Assembly (NCBI RefSeq): GCF_021513135.1
Contig: NZ_CP090981.1
Coordinates: 2,628,025-2,692,024 of the forward strand
Source of the DNA: Vibrio sp. SS-MA-C1-2
Lineage (GTDB): Bacteria; Pseudomonadota; Gammaproteobacteria; Enterobacterales; Vibrionaceae
Reading direction: 5' to 3'
Length of the DNA: 64,000 nt
The notes under the pieces are model-generated. The model saw only the letters and a list, made by a program, of their open reading frames with translations, was not told the DNA's origin and made no database searches. Every line of letters starts with the position of its first letter. Within the stretch, counting starts at the first letter, position 1. Positions 45,119-53,278 of the stretch are shown here, one piece after another. Position numbers and translations under genes: made by a program.

Positions 45119-46856
45119 TGTAACGTACTTGCATGAGTGGGAAGCTGATTTATGTATTCAGCTCAATACTGAAGACAACCGCAAGGCCGACTTTAATCGT
45201 TTTCTATTCAAGCATATACCATCAACAGAAGCAATTCAGCAAGGTAAGCCGTTTGAACGAGCCGATAGAGAAGGATTTGCTCTTCAACTTAAATCACGGT
45301 TTGATGAGATTATAGACGAAGGTGGCAGTCATGTGAGCTTATCTCATATCTTCAAAAATACATCTGCCTATCTCCGATGGTGTGACAATAATGCCATGGA
45401 AGCGTTCACTCAATCTTCGATTGAGGGTTATATGGGGCATGAAAATGAACGAGTGATGTTGGGACAGATAAAAAGCTCAAGTTATGTATCAAAGCGCTCA
45501 TATTTAGTGACTGTTTTTACTCAATACTTGGAGCTACCTCGCGCATACCTCTCCAATGTTATCGTGCGAGATACGAGTGATAAAGAGTCTTATGAAGCAT
45601 ATACAAGAAGCGACCTCAAGCAAATGCTCCCCTTTTTAAGAGCTTTGTTTAAGCAAACACACCAACAATTCATTGCTGACCCACAAAAGCATATGAGTGC
45701 TCATAAAAGCATAGCAACCATGACCTTTCAATGGATGGGAAATGACTATGAGTTAGCAGCGGGAATATCCAAGATGATGTGTTCAGCCACATTCCTAATG
45801 GCTTATTACACCTATGCGAATACGGGGGATTTATTTAAGCTTAAACAGCCCGAAAACGCCTCCACAACGCTCGGTGAAGTTTGGTATACGATGCCCGCTT
45901 TTAAGCGTAGAGCGTTCAAGACCATTCGAGTAGAAATGGGAGGGCACGAACTTGAAATACCAAAATACTCAATGGAGTTTTTTGACAAGCTATTACACGC
46001 ATCACGATTAATCTCTCGTGATGAAGAAGCGTTATTACTCCAAACCGTCGTTTTTCAACAAGTGAAACCCTTTAAGACCGCAACATTGCAAAGTTTCCTT
46101 AAGAGGTGGATGGAAAAGCACTTTACCTTCACTGACCAAACAGGACGAAGGTTGCGCCCTGTTGTGAGTCGATTTCGAGAAACAGGGGCGCAGCTTACCG
46201 CATATCATCAAGGCGAGTTAGCAAACAATATGATGCTTGGAAACACGCCAAACGTTCGCAGCAAGCATTACAGCGAAGGCAATCGGCACAATAACAACGG
46301 AATGATGCAAGACACGATGGCGATTCGTCAAGAGCAGGTGAAAAATGGTGTAGACAGTGAGCAAGCGCAAGATAACTTGGGGATTCATGTGCTTGTCATC
46401 GAAAAAGAGAATGCAATTACGTTACCTAATCTCAGTCGCACATCGAACGGAGCGAGCTGTGCCACCCCATTTGGTAGTAAGTCAGAAAAATATACAAGGA
46501 AAGCGCAGAAGCAAGGTTTAGCCAAGGAGGGAGAACGATTGGCTTGTGCTGATTTGCTCGGATGTTTTGGTTGTCCGAGCCAAGTTGTTGTTCAGTCTGT
46601 TAGTGATATCTGGTGTTTATTATCGTTTAAATCCTGTATCGAAGAATCGCTTTACTTGCATTTAGATGCTCACCATTACCGCAACAATTTTGAACAAGTC
46701 ATCCAGTTTATCGACGCTAAAATTGTGCCTAATATCGATACCACCATCATGAAGCAAGCAGAAGAAAAGCTTAATGATGAGGGGCTTCACCCAGCTTGGG
46801 ATGAGCCTGAATCGGTTCTTCAACTAATCCCCACTCACAATCAGGAGAGTCAGTAA
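45111..46856 (+). CDS. ginB: Tyrosine-recombinase-like GinB (second of trio, catalytically degenerate)
   Basis: 581-residue integrase-like protein. The start is ATG 45111, behind GGAG and within the ginA stop (ATGAGTAA), rather than an upstream ATG. In the catalytic region, the position of the first Arg reads TYANTGDLFKLKQ instead of TGLR. The box II region reads VSRFRETGAQ with Ser for His, the next box reads MLGNTPNVR without the GH, and a possible nucleophile Tyr remains in SKHYSEGN. The C-terminal part has a Cys cluster (ACADLLGCFGCPSQ), a possible zinc site. It probably acts as a structural partner rather than an independent recombinase; this is inferred from the residues. Confidence 0.82.
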   Translation: MSNVTYLHEWEADLCIQLNTEDNRKADFNRFLFKHIPSTEAIQQGKPFERADREGFALQLKSRFDEIIDEGGSHVSLSHIFKNTSAYLRWCDNNAMEAFTQSSIEGYMGHENERVMLGQIKSSSYVSKRSYLVTVFTQYLELPRAYLSNVIVRDTSDKESYEAYTRSDLKQMLPFLRALFKQTHQQFIADPQKHMSAHKSIATMTFQWMGNDYELAAGISKMMCSATFLMAYYTYANTGDLFKLKQPENASTTLGEVWYTMPAFKRRAFKTIRVEMGGHELEIPKYSMEFFDKLLHASRLISRDEEALLLQTVVFQQVKPFKTATLQSFLKRWMEKHFTFTDQTGRRLRPVVSRFRETGAQLTAYHQGELANNMMLGNTPNVRSKHYSEGNRHNNNGMMQDTMAIRQEQVKNGVDSEQAQDNLGIHVLVIEKENAITLPNLSRTSNGASCATPFGSKSEKYTRKAQKQGLAKEGERLACADLLGCFGCPSQVVVQSVSDIWCLLSFKSCIEESLYLHLDAHHYRNNFEQVIQFIDAKIVPNIDTTIMKQAEEKLNDEGLHPAWDEPESVLQLIPTHNQESQ

Positions 46857-48907
46857 TGTCCAATGCTCATTTATACTCAGTTAGCTTTCCAGAGAAGCAT
46901 AAAGTACAAGACGTTGATGTCGTCACACTTTACCATGAAGGGCGATTCGAAGAGCTTGATAAAGTGGTGATTTGTCGTGATGAGTCAGGTAAAGCCACCG
47001 CTACCTTTGGTGATAGCGATTGGGACTGTACGCCTTTTTCCCGTAAAAAAGAAAAGAATAATTTAATATTTAAATCCCTTGATGAGCATCCAGCACTGCA
47101 AAGAGAATTAAAATTATTCACGTATGGGTGGTTATTCAATAAAAGCACACAAGGTCGAAAAGCGCGATCTTTTTCGGGTGTTCGGACAATATTAACGGAT
47201 ACCACTAGAGCTTATACCTACCTTATGGCGCAGAATGGCACTTCTATTCAATTACTATCAAAAACCTCTGTATGGGAAGGGTTTCAGTCTTATTTAAAGG
47301 ATAGAGAATACGCTCAAGACACAATGGGAAGTACCTTTATAGCCATCAATGCCATTATCAAGTTTGAATCATGGCACAAGGTTTCACATGGTTTTCGTAA
47401 GCCCATAGAGAGTGCGTCATTAGCTAAAGCACTTAATCCAGTCGAAGGACAGCAAACCTTCACAATACCAGAGCGTTTGTGTGATGCTATCTATGGTAAA
47501 GCCATTAACCTCATTGAAGAGGCGTATCCATTCAGAGATTTAATTGCGCAAATTGAGAATGAACTACAGGAGAACTATCTAAAGGGTAAGCGCATCCTTG
47601 ATGATAAAGTTAAAAATGGCGCAACGTTCACATTTATGCGGCCTAATGGTGGGATAGATAGTGCAAAATATGCATCTAGAATCCAAAAGAATCAACCTCA
47701 AAAGGCAACTGATATTATCGCCCCTCTTGCGCAAAAATTACCTAATACCTCCTTGAAGAATGGCCGTGAATTTCAGCGCTATCTCGGCCAGCTTATCACA
47801 GCAAGTTACATTGTGTGTGGCGGGTTTAGTGGTATGCGCGATTCAGAATTAGATAAGCTTACACCAAACAGCTACTACAAAGACCACTTCGAAGGAAGAG
47901 ATTATCACATGCTTCAATCTCATACTTTTAAGCTTGGTGAAAAGCGTGAAACGTGGGTGACAGCAAGCTCATCAAAAACCGCTATTGAATTAATGACTGC
48001 GCTCACAGGAAGATGGCGCAAAGAAGCCAGTTATCCCGATAAAAAATACACGAATACGCTCTGGGTTAATCAAATTGGCCGCTCAACACCACCTAAAATA
48101 ATAAATGATTGGAATGAGCGCTTACAACGATTCTGCAAGCAGTTTAATTTCACGGTAACGCAAGAGGACTACCAAGAGTGCTTAGACTCCAATCCAAACT
48201 CCCAAGAAAAAATTAAAAAATTCGTCAAAATAGGCGAACCTTGGCACTTAACATCACACCAATTTCGCCGCACTTTGGCGTTCTATTGCATCAAAAACCG
48301 CTTCGGTACTGCTATTGCACTTAAACAGCAATTTAAGCACCTCTATGTGTCGATGACTGAGTGGTATACAAATGGCGGTAAACTGGCTAGTTATCACAAC
48401 CTGATGACTGACGATAAAATCAAAGGATTACTTGATAATATCAACACTGAAACCACAGCGAATAAGATATTTAAGCAATGGCATTCTGATGAGACATTAT
48501 CAGGTGCACACGGAAAAGCTATCATGAAAATGCGTGATGATATCCCTACAATTTATAGTTCTTGGGATTTAATTTATCGAGGTATTAAGGAAGGTAAGCT
48601 CACGCTTCATGGCTCATTACATAGCTATTGTAAATCAGGATACCAGTGTGACATGGACGGCGTTATCGCACCACAATTTTGCGTAGATTGCAGTTCTGGT
48701 AGCAGCATTATTGATGAACAACAAGCTAAATGGTGGCAACGAAAACATCGTAGCTTGACTGCTTATATAAGTGCAGAGAGTGATGATATCTCAGTCAGTG
48801 AACATAGCCATTACGTCACACAAATTAGAGCTGCTGAAATCGTCATGCGAGATTTTGGTATGGATTTCACACCGTTTGAAGCTGAATTAAATATTGTTGA
48901 GGTCTAA
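46856..48907 (+). CDS. ginC: Tyrosine recombinase GinC-like (third of trio)
   Basis: 683-residue recombinase with an N-terminal DNA-binding extension of about 300 residues. The catalytic core is at about 310-540: Arg in GGFSGMRDSELDKLT, His-x-x-Arg in TSHQFRRTLAFYC, His in QQFKHLYVSMTEW and Tyr in EWYTNGGKL. A C-terminal Cys cluster (SGYQCDMDGVIAPQFCVDCS, about 598-617) suggests metal binding. Start and stop are coupled by TAATG with ginB. It is expected to be active and, with GinA, to supply the strand-exchange chemistry. Confidence 0.85.
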   Translation: MSNAHLYSVSFPEKHKVQDVDVVTLYHEGRFEELDKVVICRDESGKATATFGDSDWDCTPFSRKKEKNNLIFKSLDEHPALQRELKLFTYGWLFNKSTQGRKARSFSGVRTILTDTTRAYTYLMAQNGTSIQLLSKTSVWEGFQSYLKDREYAQDTMGSTFIAINAIIKFESWHKVSHGFRKPIESASLAKALNPVEGQQTFTIPERLCDAIYGKAINLIEEAYPFRDLIAQIENELQENYLKGKRILDDKVKNGATFTFMRPNGGIDSAKYASRIQKNQPQKATDIIAPLAQKLPNTSLKNGREFQRYLGQLITASYIVCGGFSGMRDSELDKLTPNSYYKDHFEGRDYHMLQSHTFKLGEKRETWVTASSSKTAIELMTALTGRWRKEASYPDKKYTNTLWVNQIGRSTPPKIINDWNERLQRFCKQFNFTVTQEDYQECLDSNPNSQEKIKKFVKIGEPWHLTSHQFRRTLAFYCIKNRFGTAIALKQQFKHLYVSMTEWYTNGGKLASYHNLMTDDKIKGLLDNINTETTANKIFKQWHSDETLSGAHGKAIMKMRDDIPTIYSSWDLIYRGIKEGKLTLHGSLHSYCKSGYQCDMDGVIAPQFCVDCSSGSSIIDEQQAKWWQRKHRSLTAYISAESDDISVSEHSHYVTQIRAAEIVMRDFGMDFTPFEAELNIVEV

Positions 48908-48910
48908 AAA

Positions 48911-49369
48911 ATGAGTAAAAGTGAAAACACATTAATCACACTAGAAGCGGCACTTGAGCGTATCGCTCAGGGGAAGCCTAAGTACATTCCAGTTACTCGA
49001 AAGCTGAGTGTAAGAGCGGTAGAAGAAGAGGCACGACTTGGTAATGGCAGTGGCTATTACTACCCTGAATTTGTTCAAAAGGTAAAGCAAACAAAGACCG
49101 ATATCGCCAAAGGCAATGGTGAATTTGTCAAACCAGAGATTGATGCGGTTCGTGACAAACTGAATGAGCAGAAACGGATTAAGAGCAACTTTAAACAAAA
49201 GCACCAAGAAGCTAGTGATAAACTGGCTTTGATTGCAGCTAACCAACACCACTTAAATGACCAATTGGTAAGAGCGCTGGCAAGAATTGAAGATCTTGAA
49301 TGTGAAAACGCAGAACTGAAAGGGCAGCTTGTGGAGCTAAGAAGAGCGAAAGTAACCTCAATAAAATAA
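48911..49369 (+). CDS. ginD: Small coiled-coil accessory protein GinD-like
   Basis: 152-residue basic protein starting 3 bp after ginC. The C-terminal half (about 75-148) is a heptad-rich coiled coil (for example LVRALARIEDLECENAELKG). The N-terminal part (about 20-60) contains a short helical region with RKLSVRAVEEEARLGNGSG. Position and size match the fourth gene of GInt operons and TnpC of Tn554, which assist recombination or set directionality. It has no recombinase motifs. Confidence 0.75.
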   Translation: MSKSENTLITLEAALERIAQGKPKYIPVTRKLSVRAVEEEARLGNGSGYYYPEFVQKVKQTKTDIAKGNGEFVKPEIDAVRDKLNEQKRIKSNFKQKHQEASDKLALIAANQHHLNDQLVRALARIEDLECENAELKGQLVELRRAKVTSIK

Positions 49370-49376
49370 TTGCTAA

Positions 49377-49510
49377 AAATCTGGAAAGTGGTACATTGAA
49401 AACACATTATTTAGGAAAAATAGTTGAAAAACTCCATTTTTCTGGAAAAGGCTCACAAGCCTTACCACACAAAGCTTTCCAGATTTATCCCAGAGTAAGC
49501 CCGTTTGGGT
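49377..49510 (+). other. AT-rich right end of the element with repeated CTGGAAA motifs
   Basis: AAATCTGGAAA at 49377-49387 is a direct copy of the left motif. A shorter TTTCTGGAAAA copy lies at about 49439-49449, and the inverted copy TTTCCAGATTT lies at 49476-49486. Such spaced repeats resemble the arm-type sites of tyrosine-recombinase elements. No gene is present. Confidence 0.6.
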
Positions 49511-49521
49511 AGATTAATACT
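49511..49521 (+). repeat. Right flanking direct repeat of the GInt-type element
   Basis: AGATTAATACT, identical to 43678-43688. The host channel frame resumes immediately after it with TCG CAA TTG ATG (Ser-Gln-Leu-Met). Confidence 0.92.
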
Positions 49522-50190
49522 TCGCAATTGATGAAGAGCTTTTTTATTGCCCTCTCAAGCCGGTTAGTGATGATTATTGCCATTTTAATTGCCCTCTCTC
49601 AAATTGGGGTCAATCTTGCGCCGTTGCTCACCGGTTTTGGTATCGCGGGGATTATCATCGGTTTTGCACTACAAGATACCCTTTCTAATTTTGCAGCCGG
49701 TATGATGTTGTTGCTTTATCGTCCTTTTGATGTTGGTGATTTTGTTGAGGCTGGCGGAGTTTCAGGAAAGGTCAGCTCGTTAAGTTTGGTTAATACCACC
49801 ATCCGAACGTTTGATAATCAAGTCATTATCTTACCCAATAATAAGATCTGGGGCGATACGATTAAAAATGTCACCCATGAACGAGTAAGAAGGGTTGATA
49901 TGGTATTTTCCGTCAGTTATCAAGATGATTTGGAGAAAGTGGAAAGCGTGCTTAATCAAATTTTAAGCGAACATGAAAAAGTCCTTTCACGGCCAGACTG
50001 GACCGTAAAACTCCATACCTTAAATCATTCATCTGTTGATTATATTGTTCGCCCTTGGGTTAAAACTGACGATTATTGGGATGTCTACTGGGATGTGACT
50101 AAAGAGGTGAAGTCTCGATTTGATAAAAATGAAATTTCGATTCCATTTCCTCAACAAGAGATCCACCTCCATAGAGCAGCTAGTAATTAA
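49522..50190 (+). pseudogene. MscS-family mechanosensitive channel, 3' part
   Basis: The last 222 codons of the split channel. It begins with SQLMKSFFIALSSRLV, then the pore-lining TM3-type helix (GFGIAGIIIGFALQDTLSNFAAG) and the MscS beta domain (GDFVEAGGVSGKVSSLSL, then DNQVIILPNNKIWG), ending with the alpha/beta vestibule domain. It lacks its own start codon and ribosome site, so it is probably not translated. Joined in frame to 42342-43688 it makes one 671-residue protein, placing it among the medium-large MscS paralogues. Confidence 0.92.
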
Positions 50191-50217
50191 AAGCGTGGTT
50201 AATCACGGATAAAAAAG

Positions 50218-50895
50218 CTAAATAAAGAGAGATGCCTCAATCACGACACCGCCACAAAGTAACAGTAAGGCAGCAAAAAGTTGCATCTTATCAATACTCT
50301 TTTGGCGTAGTAGGTGTGAAGCCCAAACCGCGACACCCGCAATTAAGCCAATAAAAGAGCAGAGAATTAAGTTTAATACACCATCAAGTTGCTGCTCGGG
50401 TAATAGAAGAAGGTAAATTAAAAAAATCAAAATAGTCAGAATCGTCGCAAATATTCCAGCAACTGGCAAAAGTTGGTGGAATGCTTGTAGGCGAGTTCTG
50501 GCTATAGTCAATAATAGGTGAGCTCCAATGGCGCCTAACAGGGCAACAAGGGCTAATTGGTATAAAGCATATAACCCATTTCCCATAGAAAATAATGTCA
50601 CAACCCAAACAATAATACCGGTCAATAGACTGAGCTTATATGCCCATAATGGCCCTATATTTCGCGTTTTTCCGGTTTGAATTTTAATATTAAAAAAGAG
50701 TAAAAGTAGAAATGGAATAATCGCAACTATCTGCTCTGTCATTCCTAATAACCAACCCGCTACCAGAATAGGGAGTAATTTGTGAATTCGACCACGCTGC
50801 CCTGGACATATTTCACCTTTAGTTAATACCATCAATAAAATAGCTTGGGTTCCAATAAGAAATGGAAATAGTAGCTGTAAAATAAGTTCAAACAT
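50218..50895 (-). CDS. Unknown polytopic membrane protein
   Basis: 225-residue very hydrophobic protein with about seven predicted helices and few charged residues outside a loop near 25-36 (GEICPGQRGRIHK). I do not recognise a family. It is convergent with the channel fragment (27-bp gap) and has its start at ATG 50895. Codon use looks like the neighbours. The function is unknown. Confidence 0.7.
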   Translation of the reverse strand: MFELILQLLFPFLIGTQAILLMVLTKGEICPGQRGRIHKLLPILVAGWLLGMTEQIVAIIPFLLLLFFNIKIQTGKTRNIGPLWAYKLSLLTGIIVWVVTLFSMGNGLYALYQLALVALLGAIGAHLLLTIARTRLQAFHQLLPVAGIFATILTILIFLIYLLLLPEQQLDGVLNLILCSFIGLIAGVAVWASHLLRQKSIDKMQLFAALLLLCGGVVIEASLFI

Positions 50896-51386
50896 TTAGG
50901 TTAATATTCATCCGGTTAAATTCATATAATAAGGTGATTATACTTAAAATAATTGAAATGGCTAATAAACAGAAAGTGAATGAGACCCCATGAGTATAGG
51001 ATCATTATATGATTGGAGGCGAACAAGTGACGCCAACAAATTAACAACGTTAAGTCTAAAGGGAATGAATTTGGGCTAATAAACATAACCGATAATCGAG
51101 CAGATACACGTATCAAGAGTACGGATACAGTGCAACACTTCATATCAAGTTATACCTCTTTATTAATATAAGAAACTATTAATTCACCTTTAGTTATCAC
51201 TTCACCCTCAAATATCGCAACAAACAAAAACAATACAATTAACATAAGGAGGTAATTGCATATCATGATCACACTATTGCTTATTTAATTAGTTTCACTT
51301 CCATTTATTTAGTAACCTTAATACCAATAAAGGGGTATTAACCCTAATAAAAGATTTTTTATTTATCATTGAAGGAAGTGCTCATT
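50896..51386. other. Intergenic region upstream of dcuC
   Basis: 491 bp with repeat copy 13 at 50940-51064, followed by AT-rich DNA containing an isolated AAGGAGG at about 51246 that precedes no ORF. The dcuC promoter should lie in the last 250 bp; I did not find a convincing FNR or sigma-54 site. Confidence 0.5.
50940..51064 (+). repeat. Intergenic palindromic repeat, diverged full copy (13)
   Basis: TACTTAAAATAATTGAAATG left, ACCCCATGAGTATAGGA with mirror ATGATTGGAGGCGAACAAG, CCAACAAATTAACAACG right. Confidence 0.82.
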
Positions 51387-52757
51387 ATGTTAGAGCTATT
51401 AATTGGTCTAGCCGTCACCGTTGCGGTTGGTTATTTTATAATCAAAGGTTATAAAGCAACCGGTATTTTATTAACTGCTGGTATTTCATTACTTATTATT
51501 GCTGGCCTAATTGGTCATTCAGTATTACCAGCAAAAGTTGCTTCAACAGGCAATATTTTAACTGACTCCCTAGAGTTCGTTAAATATATGCTGAAATATC
51601 GTGGCGGCGGTTTAGGTATGCAGATCATGCTACTTTGTGGTTTTGCGGTATATATGACTCATATTGGTGCAAACAATGTTGTAGTAAAACAGTTTTCTCG
51701 CCCATTATCGGTCATCAAGTCACCTTATGTCCTATTAGTTGCCGCTTATATCGTTGCTTGTCTAATGTCACTTGCAGTAAGTTCTGCAACGGGTCTTGGT
51801 GTTCTATTAATGGCAACACTATTCCCAATGATGACAGCAATGGGGATCTCACGCCCCGCTGCGGTTGCAATCTGTGCATCTCCAGCTGCGATTATCCTAT
51901 CTCCAACCTCAGGTGATGTTATTGTTGCAGCAGAAAATGCAGGAATGCCTCTACATGTATTCGCCGTTGAAACAGTTCTTCCTGTTTCTATCTGTGCGAT
52001 TATTGCAATGGCTGCTGCCGCTTTCTTCTGGAACAAGTATCTTGATAAGAAAGACAACACGCCAATGGAGAAGGTAGACCTTTCAGAGATTGAAGTTAAA
52101 GCACCTGGTTACTATGCTATTTTGCCTTTCCTTCCAATTGTTGGTGTATTTCTATTCAATGGTGAGACTATCCCTGGTCTTAGCCTAGATATCTACACGA
52201 TTGTAATTATCTCAATTGCTATCGGTGCGGTTGTTGAATTCATTACTCGTCGCTTCAATGGTAGAGAGACAATTGAAGGTTTAGAAGTTTGTTACGCGGG
52301 TATGGGTGATGCATTCAAGAGTGTTGTAATGCTTTTAGTGGGTGCAGGTGTCTTTGCTCAAGGTCTAACGTCTATCGGTGCTATCGATAACCTAATTGGT
52401 CTTGCACAGTCAGCTGGTGCCGGTGGTTTCGCACTAATGTTACTTCTTGTGATTCTAACTGCCGCAGCAGCAATCGTAACGGGTTCAGGTAATGCACCAT
52501 TCTATGCTTTCGTTGAGCTAGCGCCAACACTAGCAGGTAAAATGGGTCTTAACCCTGCATTCCTAATTATCCCAATGCTTCAGGCGTCAAACCTAGGTCG
52601 TACTATTTCTCCAGTATCTGGCGTTATCGTAGCAACATCGGGTATGGGTAAAATCAGCCCATTTGAAGTAGTAAAACGTACTTCAGTTCCTGTATTTGTT
52701 GGTTTAATCACTGTGATTATCGGTACTATGGTTCTTGTCCCAATGTACCCACATTAA
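51387..52757 (+). CDS. dcuC: DcuC-type anaerobic C4-dicarboxylate transporter
   Basis: Inner-membrane transporter of 456 residues (E. coli DcuC is 461) that exports or exchanges succinate and fumarate in anaerobic growth. Strongly conserved segments are FAVYMTHIGANNVVVKQFSR, SLAVSSATGLGVLLMATLFP, AAIILSPTSGDVIVAAENAG and VTGSGNAPFYAFVELAP. It has about 12 helices. ATG 51387 behind AAGGAAG is preferred to an in-frame TTG six codons upstream. It is transcribed alone and ends at a clear terminator. The same regulator class (FNR) may control the ygeW cluster 21 kb away. Confidence 0.95.
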   Translation: MLELLIGLAVTVAVGYFIIKGYKATGILLTAGISLLIIAGLIGHSVLPAKVASTGNILTDSLEFVKYMLKYRGGGLGMQIMLLCGFAVYMTHIGANNVVVKQFSRPLSVIKSPYVLLVAAYIVACLMSLAVSSATGLGVLLMATLFPMMTAMGISRPAAVAICASPAAIILSPTSGDVIVAAENAGMPLHVFAVETVLPVSICAIIAMAAAAFFWNKYLDKKDNTPMEKVDLSEIEVKAPGYYAILPFLPIVGVFLFNGETIPGLSLDIYTIVIISIAIGAVVEFITRRFNGRETIEGLEVCYAGMGDAFKSVVMLLVGAGVFAQGLTSIGAIDNLIGLAQSAGAGGFALMLLLVILTAAAAIVTGSGNAPFYAFVELAPTLAGKMGLNPAFLIIPMLQASNLGRTISPVSGVIVATSGMGKISPFEVVKRTSVPVFVGLITVIIGTMVLVPMYPH

Positions 52758-52823
52758 GAATAAGTTATCTTTATTTGAATAAACTAAATATTCAATAAGA
52801 AAGCGTTAATCATAGAAAAAATA

Positions 52824-52854
52824 AAAAGCATCCGTTAGTTCGGGTGCTTTTTTA
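52824..52854 (+). terminator. Rho-independent terminator after dcuC
   Basis: AAAAAGCATCCG and CGGGTGCTTTTTT arms around a TTAGTT loop, about 10 paired bases, T-tract on the plus strand. Confidence 0.9.
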
Positions 52855-52866
52855 TTTAATCGTTAT

Positions 52867-53009
52867 CCCCTTCATACTTGAAGTTATGTAAGTTACTATC
52901 TTAGTGAAAGTAAAGACTGAGTTCATTCGCCCCAATAAGATAGTGCACCTATACTCATGGCGGTTCACTTGCTTGCCGCTAACTAGCAACTCTAATTATT
53001 TTAGGTCTA
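52867..53009 (-). repeat. Intergenic palindromic repeat, reverse copy (14)
   Basis: Reverse orientation: CCCTTCATACTTGAAGT at the left; CATTCGCCCCAATAAGATAG and CACCTATACTCATGG in the centre; TTGCCGCTAACTAGCAACTC and AATTATTTTAGGT at the right. Confidence 0.85.
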
Positions 53010-53168
53010 TCGAAGTTAATTTGAAAATGATTAACGTTGATTTTGATATTAATCAATTGAGCCGATTAATCTAGTTTTTCGCTCTGAAATCGTCACTAAC
53101 AAATAATCTACATAACATTTAGTTTCCTTCTTATAGTTGCACTCTTAAAAATGTCAGGTAGAATCGCT

Positions 53169-53184
53169 ACGCAAACGATAAAAT
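53169..53184 (+). promoter_or_regulatory. PurR-box-like operator upstream of purR
   Basis: ACGCAAACGATAAAAT matches the first half, ACGCAAACG, of the PurR operator consensus (ACGCAAACGTTTGCGT) perfectly and the second half weakly. It lies about 95 bp upstream of the purR start, consistent with autoregulation as in E. coli. Confidence 0.6.
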
Positions 53185-53278
53185 GAAGAGATAATAGGGT
53201 TAAAATACCAAAAGCTATCCGTTCTAATTCCATCTCGTTTTAACCTAACTTAATAAAATAAATATAATAGAGTAATTT

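Larger units (their letters stand above)
43678..49521 (+). mobile_element. Cargo-free GInt-type element (ginABCD) inserted in an mscS-family gene
   Basis: A 5.8-kb element with three adjacent tyrosine-recombinase genes and one small coiled-coil gene, all on the plus strand and overlapping or touching, and nothing else. This gene set defines GInt islands and resembles Tn554 tnpABC. Perfect direct repeats AGATTAATACT flank it (43678-43688 and 49511-49521). Excision leaving one copy joins KINT to SQLMKS in frame in the host channel gene, which fixes the boundaries. The ends carry inverted AAATCTGGAAA motifs. Known GInts have a cargo region after ginD; here only about 140 AT-rich bases separate ginD from the right end. 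Confidence 0.9.

Noticed and set aside
43796..48907. Tn554 or a classical recombinase-in-trio element as the exact identity
   Set aside because: The layout is related, but a fourth small gene after three recombinases and the flanking direct repeats fit the GInt description better. Tn554 has only two recombinases plus TnpC. A database search would be needed to be certain.
48941..49407. Minus-strand ORFs over the ginD gene
   Set aside because: They are antisense to a coiled-coil gene that fits its operon; their Cys- and Phe-rich products look like shadows.
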